Positions 16,558 through 25,850 of a stretch of 64,000 bases of DNA are shown piece after piece (position 1 is the first letter of the stretch; every line of letters begins with the position of its first letter). Origin of the DNA: Robiginitomaculum sp. (GTDB lineage: Bacteria > Pseudomonadota > Alphaproteobacteria > Caulobacterales > Maricaulaceae). The stretch is taken from assembly GCA_021776615.1 (NCBI GenBank), contig JAJFFO010000001.1:31948-95947 (forward strand), given 5' to 3'. Both the position numbers and the translations under genes were made by a program. The notes beneath the pieces were generated by a model. It was given only the letters and a program-made list of their open reading frames with translations. It had not been told where the DNA came from and did not search any database.

Positions 16558-17784
16558 ATGACACGCGCACCCAAGAAAATTGTTCTGGCCTATTCCGGTG
16601 GTCTGGACACCTCCATCATCCTCAAATGGCTGCAAACCGAAATGGGCTGCGAGGTGGTCGCCTTTACTGCCGATTTGGGTCAGGGCGAGGAGTTAGAACC
16701 GGCGCGCAAAAAAGCGCAGGAACTCGGCGTTAGTGAGATATTTGTTGAAGATTTGCGCGAGGATTTCGTCCGCGATTATGTCTTCCCGATGTTTCGCGCC
16801 AATACGGTGTATGAGGGGCAATATCTTTTGGGCACCGCCATTGCCCGGCCGCTTATCGCCAAGCGCCAGATTGAGATAGCCCACGAAACCGGCGCTGACG
16901 CGGTGTGCCATGGGGCCACCGGTAAGGGCAATGATCAGGTACGCTTCGAGCTGGCCTATCTGGCGCTTGATCCGGAGATCAATATCATTGCGCCATGGCG
17001 CGAATGGGATTTTGGCTCGCGTACCGACCTGATTGCCTATGCCGAGCAACAGGGCATTCCGGTGCCTGCCGACAAACGCGGCGAAGCGCCATTTTCTGTG
17101 GATGCAAATTTGCTGCACACTTCCTCCGAGGGCAAAGCCCTAGAAGACCCGGGCGTGGAAGCGCCGGAATTTGTTTATCAGCGCACCGTTGCGCCGGAAG
17201 ATGCGCCGGATGAGCCACAAATTATTGAAATCGGTTTTGAAAGCGGCGATCCGGTTAGCATTGACGGGGTCGCGCTTTCCCCGGCCAGCCTGCTGACCAG
17301 ACTTAACGAGCTTGGCGGCAAGCACGGCATTGGCCGGCTGGATTTGCTGGAAAACCGTTTCATTGGCATGAAATCACGCGGCATTTACGAGACCCCCGGC
17401 GGCACCATTTTGCTGGCGGCGCATCGCGGCATTGAGCAAATTACGCTGGATGGCGGGGCCATGCACCTCAAAGACGAATTGATGCCGCGTTATGCCGAGC
17501 TGATCTATAATGGTTTCTGGTTTTCGCCGGAACGTAAAATGTTGCAAGCGGCGATTGATGAAAGCCAAATTATGGTCAGCGGCAGTGTGCGGCTAAAACT
17601 GTATAAAGGCATTGCCAGTGTCATTGGCCGCACCTCAGCACGCTCACTGTATTCGCTGGACCACGTGACCTTTGAGGACGACATTGTTTACAACCAGTCC
17701 GACGCCGACGGGTTTATCAGCCTCAACGCCCTACGCCTCAAACTGCTGGCCAAACGCGATCGCAGCACCGGCAAGAACGACTAG
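16558..17784 (+). CDS. argG: Argininosuccinate synthase
   Basis: 408 aa. ATP pyrophosphatase motif [15 protein letters not shown] at residues 10-24, citrulline/aspartate-binding [17 protein letters not shown] near 120-136, and the typical C-terminal [18 protein letters not shown]. It condenses citrulline and aspartate with ATP to argininosuccinate in arginine synthesis. Start ATG 16558 with AAGAGA upstream. The 175-nt upstream region contains TTGACT at 16484-16489, but no convincing -10 at the right distance. Stands alone. Confidence 0.95.
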   Translation: MTRAPKKIVLAYSGGLDTSIILKWLQTEMGCEVVAFTADLGQGEELEPARKKAQELGVSEIFVEDLREDFVRDYVFPMFRANTVYEGQYLLGTAIARPLIAKRQIEIAHETGADAVCHGATGKGNDQVRFELAYLALDPEINIIAPWREWDFGSRTDLIAYAEQQGIPVPADKRGEAPFSVDANLLHTSSEGKALEDPGVEAPEFVYQRTVAPEDAPDEPQIIEIGFESGDPVSIDGVALSPASLLTRLNELGGKHGIGRLDLLENRFIGMKSRGIYETPGGTILLAAHRGIEQITLDGGAMHLKDELMPRYAELIYNGFWFSPERKMLQAAIDESQIMVSGSVRLKLYKGIASVIGRTSARSLYSLDHVTFEDDIVYNQSDADGFISLNALRLKLLAKRDRSTGKND

Positions 17785-17889
17785 GGTCTGCCCCAAAAAA
17801 CACCCCGACCGACGCAACCTCTCCAATTGGTAAGCTGACAGGGCGTCGCGGGCTGCCTATACCTCGCAGTGTCAAAACAGGGGTCTGGC

Positions 17890-19161
17890 ATGCGAATTTT
17901 TATTTGGTTTTTTCTGGTATTGGGGTTGGCATTACCAGAAATGGCAATCGCACAAAATCCGCTTGAGCAGGCAAGGGTTTTGCGCAAACAGGCGGCGGCG
18001 CTGGAAAACAATGGCGATTTCGCTGGTGCCAGCAAAGCGTTCGAGCGCGCGCTGTTATTGCAACCCGGCCACCGGTCCTATTGGCTTAATCTTGCCCTGT
18101 TGGCCGAGAAGTCCGGCCACCGGGCGAATGCCATTGGCTGGCTGGAAAAATTCACGCAGGCCGGATTGTATTTTCCGCCGCAACGTTTGGCCAATGCCCT
18201 TGGCGTGGCCATGGATGATGCGGATTATGCCGCAGTTTTGCGCGCGCTTGACCATAATAATTCGCCATTGGGCCAGACCAGTATTCGCGCCCGTGTCGCG
18301 GCCAATGATGTGCTGGTCGAAGGCATAGCTTTAGACCCAAAATCCGGACGCACTTTTGTCAGCACCATTGTCGGGCGCTCGATTTTGATGGCCGAAGAAA
18401 ATGGCGAATTCACCAATTTTGTGCACGATGACCCACGATTGCGCTCACTGTTTTCGCTGGCCATAGACCGAAGACGGAATTTGTTATGGGTAACCTCCGG
18501 CACCATTGAAAACACTCCCCTTGATGAGGGGGAAAGCCCAGCCAGCGGCCTCTACGCCTTTGATTTGGACACGGGAAAATCGGCGCACGCTTTTGATATG
18601 AGCGAACACGCCAAAATGCTCGGCGATCTCACCCTTGGTGCCGATGGCTGCCTTTATGCTTCTGATGGCCTCGGCGGCGCGGTGTTTAGGTTTTCTGCCA
18701 ATGGGCGCCGATGGAAAAAACTGGAAACCGGCAATGTGTTTTCCTCGCCCCAGGGCATCGCCTTTCTAGGCGATTCCATGTTTGTCGCCGATTACTCCAC
18801 CGGCCTTGTGCGGGTCGACCAAAAGCAAAAAACCGCACAGCTTTTGCCAGCCCCTCTTAATACCAGCCTTATCGGCCTGGACGGCTTGATCGCGCATAAG
18901 GGCAAGCTGATTGGCATTCAAAATGGCGCCAGTCCTATGCGCATTGTGCAGATCACCCTGAGCGAAGACCAAAGCGCCATCGCAGCGGTCGATGTGTTAT
19001 TGCAAAACGACAAAAATATGGAAGACCCGACCCAAGGCGTAATTGAAAATGATAATTTGCACTTTATCGGCAATGCCCAATGGGCGCGTTTTCCAACCGA
19101 TGGCAGTGCGCCCAAGACACCGCGCGAGCCGACGCGCATTCTCACCTTGCCGCTGGAGTAA
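17890..19161 (+). CDS. Exported protein: TPR segment plus SMP-30/NHL-like beta-propeller
   Basis: 423 aa, no assigned function. A signal peptide (MRIFIWFFLVLGLALPEMAIA) is followed by one or two tetratricopeptide units (residues about 22-90: LEQARVLRKQAAALENNGDFAGA, ALLLQPGHRSYWLNLA). From residue 135 on there is a repeat pattern of an SMP-30/gluconolactonase/NHL-type propeller (VEGIALDPKSGRTFVS, LFSLAIDRRRNLLWVTSG, LGDLTLGADGCLYASD, PQGIAFLGDSMFVADYS). The ATG at 17890 has AGGGG 7 nt upstream; the frame also allows GTG at 17869, but that would delay the signal peptide. Probably periplasmic. Confidence 0.75.
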   Translation: MRIFIWFFLVLGLALPEMAIAQNPLEQARVLRKQAAALENNGDFAGASKAFERALLLQPGHRSYWLNLALLAEKSGHRANAIGWLEKFTQAGLYFPPQRLANALGVAMDDADYAAVLRALDHNNSPLGQTSIRARVAANDVLVEGIALDPKSGRTFVSTIVGRSILMAEENGEFTNFVHDDPRLRSLFSLAIDRRRNLLWVTSGTIENTPLDEGESPASGLYAFDLDTGKSAHAFDMSEHAKMLGDLTLGADGCLYASDGLGGAVFRFSANGRRWKKLETGNVFSSPQGIAFLGDSMFVADYSTGLVRVDQKQKTAQLLPAPLNTSLIGLDGLIAHKGKLIGIQNGASPMRIVQITLSEDQSAIAAVDVLLQNDKNMEDPTQGVIENDNLHFIGNAQWARFPTDGSAPKTPREPTRILTLPLE

Positions 19162-19180
19162 TTGCCACCGCGCGCGCCAG

Positions 19181-19522
19181 CTAAACCAATAACGCCGCTT
19201 GCGTGTCTTTGCCCCAACCAACAAATATTTTGCCGTCTGCTTCAATCACCGGGCGTTTAATCAATGTCGGATATTGCACCATTAGCGCCATGGCTTTGTC
19301 CGAATTCATGCCGTCTTTTTGGTTGGCCTCAAGGCCGCGCCATGTGGTCGAGCGGGTATTGAGCAGCTTTTCCCACCCGGCCGCCGCCGCCCATTTGGCA
19401 ATGTCGGCGGCGCTAACCCCATCAGCCCGCACATCATGAAAGTGCGGGTTTAGCCCGGTACTTTGCAGCGCCTTTAGCGCCTTGCGGCAGGTATCACAAT
19501 TTTTCAGGCCGAAGAGTTTCAT
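19181..19522 (-). CDS. ArsC/Spx-family reductase-like protein (YffB type)
   Basis: 113 aa. Begins MKLFGLKNCDTCRKALKAL with the thioredoxin-fold CxxC, followed by the ArsC-family signatures TRSTTWRGL and PTLIKRPVIEADGKIFVGW. YffB/ArsC-like proteins use glutathione or thiol chemistry; without an ars operon nearby an arsenate role is not supported. The frame is open far upstream of the ATG at 19522, but those residues have no family match and overlap the divergent neighbour. GGGGTG lies just before the start. Confidence 0.87.
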   Translation of the reverse strand: MKLFGLKNCDTCRKALKALQSTGLNPHFHDVRADGVSAADIAKWAAAAGWEKLLNTRSTTWRGLEANQKDGMNSDKAMALMVQYPTLIKRPVIEADGKIFVGWGKDTQAALLV

Positions 19523-19685
19523 GCTGACACCCCATAAGTTTTTTTCGCTTTTGTCACGGATCGCGCCAAAAGAAAATATAGTGATGACACCGAAGGAGCG
19601 GTGAACGCAATTGCCAATAAAAAAGGTGCGGGCGTATGCGCCTGTGCTAAGTTGATTCCCAGTGTTTTGAGCAAGGGCAATCTTT

Positions 19686-20510
19686 ATGTCAGAAAAACTG
19701 GTCATCCTCGTTATATTTTTTGCATTCGCCGCAGTTGAATTGGCCAAAGGCGGTTTTTTTGCCCAAAAGGAAGCGATTAAGGGCGATGGCCTGCTAGATT
19801 TTTCCAGCACGGTTTTACTATTGGGATTGGTGCAGCCGGGGATATTCCTATTGGTCAATACCGGGCTTGGTCTGGGCCTTCCCGATTGGCGCGGCGCGTG
19901 GTCGGGCATACCGATTATCGCCCAATTCGCCATGCTATTGATTTTTGATGATTTGTCGCAATATTGGTGGCACCGCGCGTCCCACACTTTCCCCGCCATC
20001 TACCCTTTGCACCGTCCGCACCACAATGCCAAATATTTGAGCGTGCGCATCGTCTATCGCAATAACATATTTTATTACGCCATGATGCCCGGCATTTGGC
20101 TGTCGTCGGTGCTGGTGTATTTGGGTTTTGGCTGGGTCTATGCGTTTTACCTGGTCGCCAAGCTTTCAGTCATTATGGGTGCCCATTCGAGCGCCCGCTG
20201 GGACGCACCGCTGTATCGCGTCAAATGGTTGGCGCCGGTCATGTGGGTGATCGAGCGCACCATCTCCACGCCTTCAACCCATGCCATGCACCATGGCCGC
20301 CACAAGGCCGACGGCATCACCCATTACAAAGGCAATTATGGAAATTTCCTGTTTTTCTGGGACGTGCTGTTTGGGACCGCCAAAATCACCCGGCAATACC
20401 CGGTGCAATTCGGCGTTGAGAACCTGCCCGATATTGGCGTCGGCGAACAATTGGTATGGCCGCTTGTCCGTGCGCCAAAACCCGCGCCCGCTCCTGATAC
20501 AGACGCCTAG
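19686..20510 (+). CDS. Sterol desaturase/fatty acid hydroxylase-family membrane protein
   Basis: 274 aa with four or more hydrophobic segments and the three His clusters of the di-iron integral-membrane family: WWHRASH near residue 97, HRPHHN near 111 and HAMHHGRH near 200. Members hydroxylate or desaturate lipids such as sterols, fatty acids or carotenoids with O2. The substrate here cannot be told. Gene end overlaps the convergent lipocalin-like gene by 4 nt. Confidence 0.85.
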   Translation: MSEKLVILVIFFAFAAVELAKGGFFAQKEAIKGDGLLDFSSTVLLLGLVQPGIFLLVNTGLGLGLPDWRGAWSGIPIIAQFAMLLIFDDLSQYWWHRASHTFPAIYPLHRPHHNAKYLSVRIVYRNNIFYYAMMPGIWLSSVLVYLGFGWVYAFYLVAKLSVIMGAHSSARWDAPLYRVKWLAPVMWVIERTISTPSTHAMHHGRHKADGITHYKGNYGNFLFFWDVLFGTAKITRQYPVQFGVENLPDIGVGEQLVWPLVRAPKPAPAPDTDA

Positions 20511-21091
20511 TCTTCTGTCGGCTTTTGCGCGCCCTTGCGTACATAATGCAGCACCCAAAGGTCTTTCCACACGGTCTCGCCGGGCTTGTGACCCTGCCAT
20601 TGCCAGATCAAATGATCGGCATCCTCAACGGTCCAGATCATCCGCAAATAAGGCGCGTCAAATTCTTGCGGATGCACGGATTCCAGACCGAAATCATGGT
20701 CGGCATCCTTGGGCGCAGGCCCGCCAACCAGATCGAAATAATTGCCCTGATCATCAACCCAGGTTTGCCGCCATTGGCCAATCTGTTTGTGAAACGTGGA
20801 TACGCTCATGCCGGTAAAACCGGGCATGGAAAATTTTTCAGTAATCACACAATCGCCATAAGCGCTTTTACTGATCGCGTTTTCGGCCCATGCCTTGGGT
20901 TTGTCTGGCCCTTGGCTATACCATAAATCCCATTCGCCAACCCAAAAATCCAACTGCCGGTATTCTTCCCCCTGACAGGATTTGGGCGGCGGCGTATTCG
21001 CACTCTGATCCGCATTTTGCGCCCCCGCACTTTGCAACAAGGCTGCCGATGCGGCCAGCGTGATCATTGCCGCGCCAATAATAACTCTCAT
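20507..21091 (-). CDS. Exported uncharacterised protein (DUF1579-like lipocalin-type fold)
   Basis: 194 aa. A signal peptide (MRVIIGAAMITLAASAALLQSAGA) is followed by CQGEEYRQLDFWVGEWDLWY, the FWVGEWD hallmark of DUF1579-like and related beta-barrel families, then alternating strands (ITEKFSMPGFTGMSVSTF, WRQTWVDDQGNYFDL). The ATG at 21091 has a perfect GGAGG; nine codons of open frame upstream are not needed. Function unknown; likely periplasmic ligand-binding barrel by fold inference. Confidence 0.75.
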   Translation of the reverse strand: MRVIIGAAMITLAASAALLQSAGAQNADQSANTPPPKSCQGEEYRQLDFWVGEWDLWYSQGPDKPKAWAENAISKSAYGDCVITEKFSMPGFTGMSVSTFHKQIGQWRQTWVDDQGNYFDLVGGPAPKDADHDFGLESVHPQEFDAPYLRMIWTVEDADHLIWQWQGHKPGETVWKDLWVLHYVRKGAQKPTED

Positions 21092-21265
21092 AATTTCCTC
21101 CGCCAGCTTTGCCGCCATTCCGCTTCAGGCTGGCAGTTTTGCCACTACAAGCCAACTTACGAATTGGTAATTTCAAAACAGCAAAAAGATAATCGTTGCG
21201 GCAAAGCCTAAGTCACAAGTCAGAATTTGAGTTGCGCCCGGGGCAAAAACCCACACACTGCTGTC

Positions 21266-22087
21266 ATGAGCATTTACAAGCATATTGTTGATGAGTTGAT
21301 CGAGGAGCGTTGCGAGCATTTGCGTGCCAACAAAGCGTTATGGCCACTTATCCAGCCATGGCTATATCGGGCGTTGGGATATGAAAAAGCGCGCAAAATG
21401 GCGGACACTATTGCTGACCAATCGGGCTATGCCGCCTTTGAGAACATTTCCAAATCCCTTGATCTTCGCCTCAATATTGAAGGCTTATCGCAAGTGCCAA
21501 AGACCGGCCGCCTGATGGTGATTTGCGATCACCCAACCGGGCTGGCCGACGGTTTGGCGGTGTTTGATGCGCTTAAAAAACACCGGCCCGATTTGATGTT
21601 TTTGGCCAATGCCGATGCCTTGCGGGTGATCCCCGGCGCGACAGATGTAATCATCCCAGTAGAATGGGTGATGCACAAACGCACCCGCGAAACCGCTCGC
21701 GCCACCTTGCACGGGCTCAAGGCGGCCATGGCGCAGGAGCGCTGCGTGATCATATTCCCTGCTGGAAAACTGGCCAAGCTCACCATTAATGGTTTGCAAG
21801 ACAAGCCGTGGGAGGCCTCGGCCACTGCCTTGGCACGCAAATTTGGCGCGCCGATTACGCCTTTGCACATTAGCGCCCGCAATTCGGTTTTATATTATCT
21901 GTTTTGCATCCTTCATGGCGAATTGCGCGATATCACCTTGTTTCACGAACTGCTCAATAAAGCCGGGCAAAATTTCGACATGGTTTTTGGACCGGTGATC
22001 GACAGCCAGAGTCTGCCGCTCGATGCCGCTGCCGCCATTGCCGCTTTGCGCCATATTGTCACCCATGAATTGGCGGTAACCGAATAG
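21266..22087 (+). CDS. Lysophospholipid/1-acylglycerol-3-phosphate acyltransferase-like protein (PlsC domain)
   Basis: 273 aa. The acyltransferase block has the catalytic motif CDHPTGLADGLA (His-Asp with five residues between, as in the OlsB/hemolysin-like branch rather than classical HX4D), ANADALRVIP, and the substrate-binding IIFPAGKLAK. The family transfers acyl groups to lysophospholipids or ornithine-lipid precursors at the inner face of the membrane. I start at ATG 21266 (MSIYKHIVDELIEE); codons upstream have no Shine-Dalgarno. Confidence 0.82.
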   Translation: MSIYKHIVDELIEERCEHLRANKALWPLIQPWLYRALGYEKARKMADTIADQSGYAAFENISKSLDLRLNIEGLSQVPKTGRLMVICDHPTGLADGLAVFDALKKHRPDLMFLANADALRVIPGATDVIIPVEWVMHKRTRETARATLHGLKAAMAQERCVIIFPAGKLAKLTINGLQDKPWEASATALARKFGAPITPLHISARNSVLYYLFCILHGELRDITLFHELLNKAGQNFDMVFGPVIDSQSLPLDAAAAIAALRHIVTHELAVTE

Positions 22088-22162
22088 CAATGCTGCACCG
22101 CGCCCCTTGGCTAAACGCCGCTTATCGTCAACAATTGAAAATCACCAATAAAGAGGCATGTT

Positions 22163-22690
22163 ATGAGCGAAACCCCGTTTGATCGTCTATCAAAAAATGT
22201 ATCGCGTTATGGGCAATTAAGTTTCAAAAACTATGCGTTGGTGCGCTCCTTCGCCGAGCGCCTGCGCGCCGGATTTTGCGGCTATCTCAATGCCGAAGAT
22301 GGCGAATGCGTTTATCTGGTCCCGCCGCAGGGCGAATTCCATCCGGGGCCCCATGGCGGCGGCGCGTATTCGGTTTCCGGCGGCGGGTTTTTACCGCTCG
22401 CCCCGATCAGCTTTGGTCTGGCCGTGCGGGTATCGGTCAGCGGCGATTGGTTGCGCGCAATTTTTCTATGCGGGCGCGAAGGCAATTCATTGAATGTGCA
22501 GATTGATGGCGGCAAAAGTTTTGATCTGCCTTTGCCGCTTGAAGATGAGGACGTTGCCGCGCTTCACGAGCCAATTTACCTGCATATTTATGACTGGTTT
22601 GACGACCGGATTAGCCGGTATGAACACGGCAATTACGGCACCAATGCCATTGGTTTTGAAATCGTCAGCGTGGAAAAAGATAAGGCCTAA
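22163..22690 (+). CDS. Uncharacterised cytoplasmic protein
   Basis: 175 aa, not recognised. No signal peptide or membrane helix. N-terminal part Lys/Arg-containing (FDRLSKNVSRYGQLSFKNYAL), then a Gly-rich, Pro-rich centre (VPPQGEFHPGPHGGGAY, SVSGGGFLPLAPISFGLAV) and an acidic C-terminal half (LPLEDEDVAALHEPIYLHIYDWFDDRI). Start ATG 22163 has AAAGAGG 7 nt upstream. Codon use looks like its neighbours, so it seems a resident gene. Confidence 0.7.
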   Translation: MSETPFDRLSKNVSRYGQLSFKNYALVRSFAERLRAGFCGYLNAEDGECVYLVPPQGEFHPGPHGGGAYSVSGGGFLPLAPISFGLAVRVSVSGDWLRAIFLCGREGNSLNVQIDGGKSFDLPLPLEDEDVAALHEPIYLHIYDWFDDRISRYEHGNYGTNAIGFEIVSVEKDKA

Positions 22691-22699
22691 TATCTGGGC

Positions 22700-23122
22700 C
22701 TAGCGGCCAATCCGCACTTGCCCCAATCGATAGCTGATAAACACCAGACAATTGTGCAGGCCCTCGCCGCCAACCGGTTGGAAACGCCATTGCTGCACGC
22801 CTTTAATCGCCGAGCGATCAAACATGCCTTCCGGCGCGTCCTGCTTAACTTGCACATTATGCGTAGCGCCGCTGGGCAATACGTCCAATTGCACCACCAC
22901 CCAGCCCTGACGGCCAGCACGGCGCGAAGCGCCCGGGTATTTGGGCAAGGGCAAGTCCAGCGCCGCCAATGCGCCGCCGCCCTGACACGCACCGGGCTCG
23001 GTCAGACGTTTTACACTGGGCGGGGCCGGATAATCATGATTGAGCTTAAAGCTTTTTTTTGCGCAGCCGCCAATGGCCATTATGGCCGCCATCACGATCA
23101 GGCTGGCGGTGCGACCGATCAT
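22700..23122 (-). CDS. Lipoprotein with TonB C-terminal domain
   Basis: 140 aa. Signal peptide with lipobox IGGC ([23 protein letters not shown]), then a short linker and a TonB C-terminal fold ([41 protein letters not shown]). Unlike true TonB it has no N-terminal membrane anchor helix for ExbBD and no long Pro-rich spacer, so it is probably a lipid-anchored relative and not the energy transducer. Its ATG overlaps the stop of the ferredoxin gene (ATGA at 23119-23122), so the two are co-translated. Confidence 0.78.
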   Translation of the reverse strand: MIGRTASLIVMAAIMAIGGCAKKSFKLNHDYPAPPSVKRLTEPGACQGGGALAALDLPLPKYPGASRRAGRQGWVVVQLDVLPSGATHNVQVKQDAPEGMFDRSAIKGVQQWRFQPVGGEGLHNCLVFISYRLGQVRIGR

Positions 23123-23439
23123 CCTTGCGAAGCCGGAAGACGCACAATCAGGCCATCCATCTCGTCCGTAATTGCTATCTGGCAGGCCAGACGCGATTCG
23201 GGTTTTGGATCAGAAGCAAAGTCCAACATGCTTTCTTCCATGCTTTCAGCGCTACCGGTAATGGCGGCGAAAGTCGGGTCCACATAAACATGGCAAGTGG
23301 CGCAGGCGCAGGCGCCGCCGCAATCGGCATCAATGCCGGGCACCATATTGTTCACAGCCGCTTCCATCACGGAGATGCCAGGTTTGACTTTAACCGTGTG
23401 CGCGGTGCCGTCATTTTCGATATAAGTGAGTTTTACCAT
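23119..23439 (-). CDS. Adrenodoxin-type [2Fe-2S] ferredoxin
   Basis: 106 aa. Four cluster ligands in the adrenodoxin pattern: [15 protein letters not shown] supplies Cys-x5-Cys-x2-Cys and RLACQI the fourth, with the C-terminal [11 protein letters not shown] tail. Such ferredoxins carry electrons to iron-sulfur assembly or to cytochrome P450/dioxygenase systems; no isc genes are in the window. I start at ATG 23439 ([11 protein letters not shown]), where family homology begins; the longer upstream frame overlaps tsaE. Confidence 0.9.
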   Translation of the reverse strand: MVKLTYIENDGTAHTVKVKPGISVMEAAVNNMVPGIDADCGGACACATCHVYVDPTFAAITGSAESMEESMLDFASDPKPESRLACQIAITDEMDGLIVRLPASQG

Positions 23440-23554
23440 TGTCTTCCATTTTTTTGCTTTCCCCGTCCATGTAAAGTGCCGCGCGCGAAGATCAAGCCCT
23501 GAAGCACAAGTGCGTACATTGTCAGCACCAAAATCAGGGCTTAAGAACAGCCCT

Positions 23555-24022
23555 ATGAAGCTTCTCAAACCCATACATGCTTTGCCCGCAGAGGCCGATA
23601 CGCAAGGTTTAGCGGCGGCCTTGGCGCATGAGGCAAAGCCCGGTGATATTATCTGTTTATACGGGCCCTTGGGCAGCGGCAAAAGCGTCTTCGCCCGCGC
23701 CTTTGTGCGCGCCCTTACCGGAGCGCACACCGAAGTCCCCAGCCCGACTTTCACTTTGGTACAACATTATGATGCACCGGGTTTTGAGATTGTTCATGCC
23801 GACCTTTATCGTCTTGAGCATGATGAAGAGATTATCGAGATCGGACTGGAGGAAGGCTTTGACGATGCCGTTACCCTGATTGAATGGCCGCAAAGGCTGG
23901 GCCGGTTTTTGCCCGCCAGCCGCCTTGATCTGGAACTGACCATAGAGGCCGATAAAGCCCGCACTGCCACCCTCACCGCCCATGGGAAGCATTGGAGCGA
24001 TAGAATGGAATTTAACTCTTGA
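23555..24022 (+). CDS. tsaE: tRNA threonylcarbamoyladenosine biosynthesis ATPase TsaE
   Basis: 155 aa P-loop ATPase: GPLGSGKS near residues 37-44, [32 protein letters not shown] and the C-terminal ITLIEWP-like stretch ([11 protein letters not shown]). It works with TsaB/TsaD in making t6A37 of ANN-reading tRNAs. Start ATG 23555 chosen by family N-terminus ([15 protein letters not shown]); the upstream open frame overlaps the divergent ferredoxin gene. First gene of the tsaE-amgK-murU-addB-addA operon. Confidence 0.92.
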   Translation: MKLLKPIHALPAEADTQGLAAALAHEAKPGDIICLYGPLGSGKSVFARAFVRALTGAHTEVPSPTFTLVQHYDAPGFEIVHADLYRLEHDEEIIEIGLEEGFDDAVTLIEWPQRLGRFLPASRLDLELTIEADKARTATLTAHGKHWSDRMEFNS

Positions 24023-25116
24023 GCACCCAAACCCGTAATGCCCGGATACAGCAGTTTTTGCACGCGGCCAATTGGGGCGACGCGCAAAGGCAAGCCTTGC
24101 CGCTGGACGCTTCCACCCGGCGCTATGAGCGTCTGGTGCTTGGTGACAAGCACGCCATCCTCATGGACGCGCCGCCGGGGGCCGAGGCCAGCGCCTGCCC
24201 CCCAAATGCCACCGCCCAACAACGCGCGGCCTTGGGTTATAACGCCCTTGCCAGACTTGCCGGGCCAGACACACGGGCGTTTTTCGCCATTGCCACTGAG
24301 CTATCGGCACGCGGGTTTTCGCCGCCGCGTATATATGCCGCCGACCATGATCATGGCCTGTTACTGCTCGAAGATTTGGGCGATGCGCTGTTTGCGAAAT
24401 TGGCCAGCGAAAAAACCGTGGGTGAAGATATATTGTATAGCGCCGCGACCGAGATGCTGGCGGCGCTGACGCGGTGCAGCTTCCAGCCCCAAATGCCCCC
24501 CACCCAACCGCAATGGCAGGTGCAAGACTACGACCAACACGCCTTGCTGGCCGAAACCGATTTATTGCTGCAATGGTATGCGCCGCACCTTGGCAGCACC
24601 CCCGATGATCAGGCCTGCGCACACATCCGTGCAGCATGGGCGGAAAGTTTCACCGCCCTCGACGCCTTGCCCAAGGTGCTGGTGATGCGCGATGTCCATG
24701 CGGAAAACCTGCTATGGTTGCCGGATCGCGACGCCCATGCGCGCACCGGATTGCTGGATTTTCAGGATGCGGTATTTGGCTCCCCGGCTTATGATCTGGT
24801 TTCGCTGTTGCAAGATGCTCGGCGCGATTTGCCCCACGGTCTGGAAGATCAGATGAAAGCCCTGTTTTTGGAACGCTCCAAAATAAACGATCACGACGCT
24901 TTCCATGCCAGCTATGCGATTTTGGGCGCGCAGCGCGCCGCCAAAATATTGGGTATTTTTGTGCGTCTGGCAGAGCGCGATCATAAACCGCGTTATCTGG
25001 AATTTTTGCCGCGTACCGCCGCGCATTTTGTGCGCAATCTGCAACACCCGGCGCTGGCCGAGATTGAAACCTGGGCGCGCCGCCATTTTGGCGCGCTGTT
25101 CGAGGCGACACCATGA
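24019..25116 (+). CDS. amgK: N-acetylmuramate/N-acetylglucosamine kinase, AmgK-like (APH fold)
   Basis: 365 aa aminoglycoside-phosphotransferase fold: substrate/ATP region DASTRRYERLVL, LLLLEDLGDALFAKL, catalytic VMRDVHAENLLWL (Asp of the HxD-like loop) and the metal-binding LLDFQDAVFGSPAYDLVSLLQ. With MurU next door, it fits AmgK, which phosphorylates MurNAc at C1 in the recycling route that bypasses de novo UDP-MurNAc synthesis and gives intrinsic fosfomycin tolerance. It starts with TTG overlapping the tsaE stop (TTGA at 24019-24022). Confidence 0.88.
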   Translation: MSTQTRNARIQQFLHAANWGDAQRQALPLDASTRRYERLVLGDKHAILMDAPPGAEASACPPNATAQQRAALGYNALARLAGPDTRAFFAIATELSARGFSPPRIYAADHDHGLLLLEDLGDALFAKLASEKTVGEDILYSAATEMLAALTRCSFQPQMPPTQPQWQVQDYDQHALLAETDLLLQWYAPHLGSTPDDQACAHIRAAWAESFTALDALPKVLVMRDVHAENLLWLPDRDAHARTGLLDFQDAVFGSPAYDLVSLLQDARRDLPHGLEDQMKALFLERSKINDHDAFHASYAILGAQRAAKILGIFVRLAERDHKPRYLEFLPRTAAHFVRNLQHPALAEIETWARRHFGALFEATP

Positions 25117-25850
25117 ACACGGTGAGCCCAAGGCCCGACCGCGCCATGGTATTGGCCGCCGGACGCGGCACCCGGTTTTTGCACATCACCAGCAATCAAC
25201 CCAAAGCCATGGTCAAAGTGGCGGGAAAATCGCTGATAGATCACCAGCTTGATCGATTGCAAACGGCAGGCATAGACCGGGCCATCGTCAATGTGCACCA
25301 TTTCGCTGACACTTTAGAGACGCATTTGCGGTGCCGAAATAATGGCCCGGAGGTTCAGATCTCCGACGAGCGCGACTGCCTTTTGGAAACCGGTGGGGCT
25401 TTGGTGCGCGCCCGGCATTTGCTCGGCAAGCAGCCATTTTTTGTGATGAATGCCGATGCCATATGGGATGAGATTGGTACTGATCCTCTGATGGCGCTGG
25501 CCGAGCGTATGGCAAAACTCGAAAAGCCCGCCATTATTTTGCTGCTGGCCCGCAAAGACCGCTCTCTCGGCCTGCACACCAAAGGTGATTTTGCTTTGAT
25601 GCCAGACCAGCAATTGCGCCGCCCGCAGCCCGGCGAAGAGGTGCCGTATTATTATGCCGGCAGCCAGCTTATGCACCCGGCATTTTTGGTTGGCGAAAAC
25701 GAGCGACCATTCTCAGCCAATCTTTTGTGGGACAAAGCCGCCAAAGCCGGGGCGCTTTACGGCGTGATACTGGATGGCTTTTGGCTGCATGTGGGTGATC
25801 CGCAAGCCCTTGAGGAGGCCAATTTACGGCTTGAAAGAGGGCCGGTTTGA
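25113..25850 (+). CDS. murU: N-acetylmuramate alpha-1-phosphate uridylyltransferase MurU
   Basis: 245 aa nucleotidyltransferase: MVLAAGRGTRFLHITSNQPKAM carries the pyrophosphorylase signature and metal-binding Asp is in FVMNADAIWDE. It makes UDP-MurNAc from MurNAc-1-phosphate made by AmgK. Overlaps amgK by 4 nt (ATGA). In typical members the loop reads RMRPLT; here it is RFLHIT, so the first substrate loop is a little divergent. Confidence 0.9.
   Translation: MNTVSPRPDRAMVLAAGRGTRFLHITSNQPKAMVKVAGKSLIDHQLDRLQTAGIDRAIVNVHHFADTLETHLRCRNNGPEVQISDERDCLLETGGALVRARHLLGKQPFFVMNADAIWDEIGTDPLMALAERMAKLEKPAIILLLARKDRSLGLHTKGDFALMPDQQLRRPQPGEEVPYYYAGSQLMHPAFLVGENERPFSANLLWDKAAKAGALYGVILDGFWLHVGDPQALEEANLRLERGPV

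Noticed and set aside
19181..19522. Arsenic resistance operon
   Set aside because: Only a YffB/ArsC-like gene; no arsB/acr3, arsH or metal-binding ArsR nearby.
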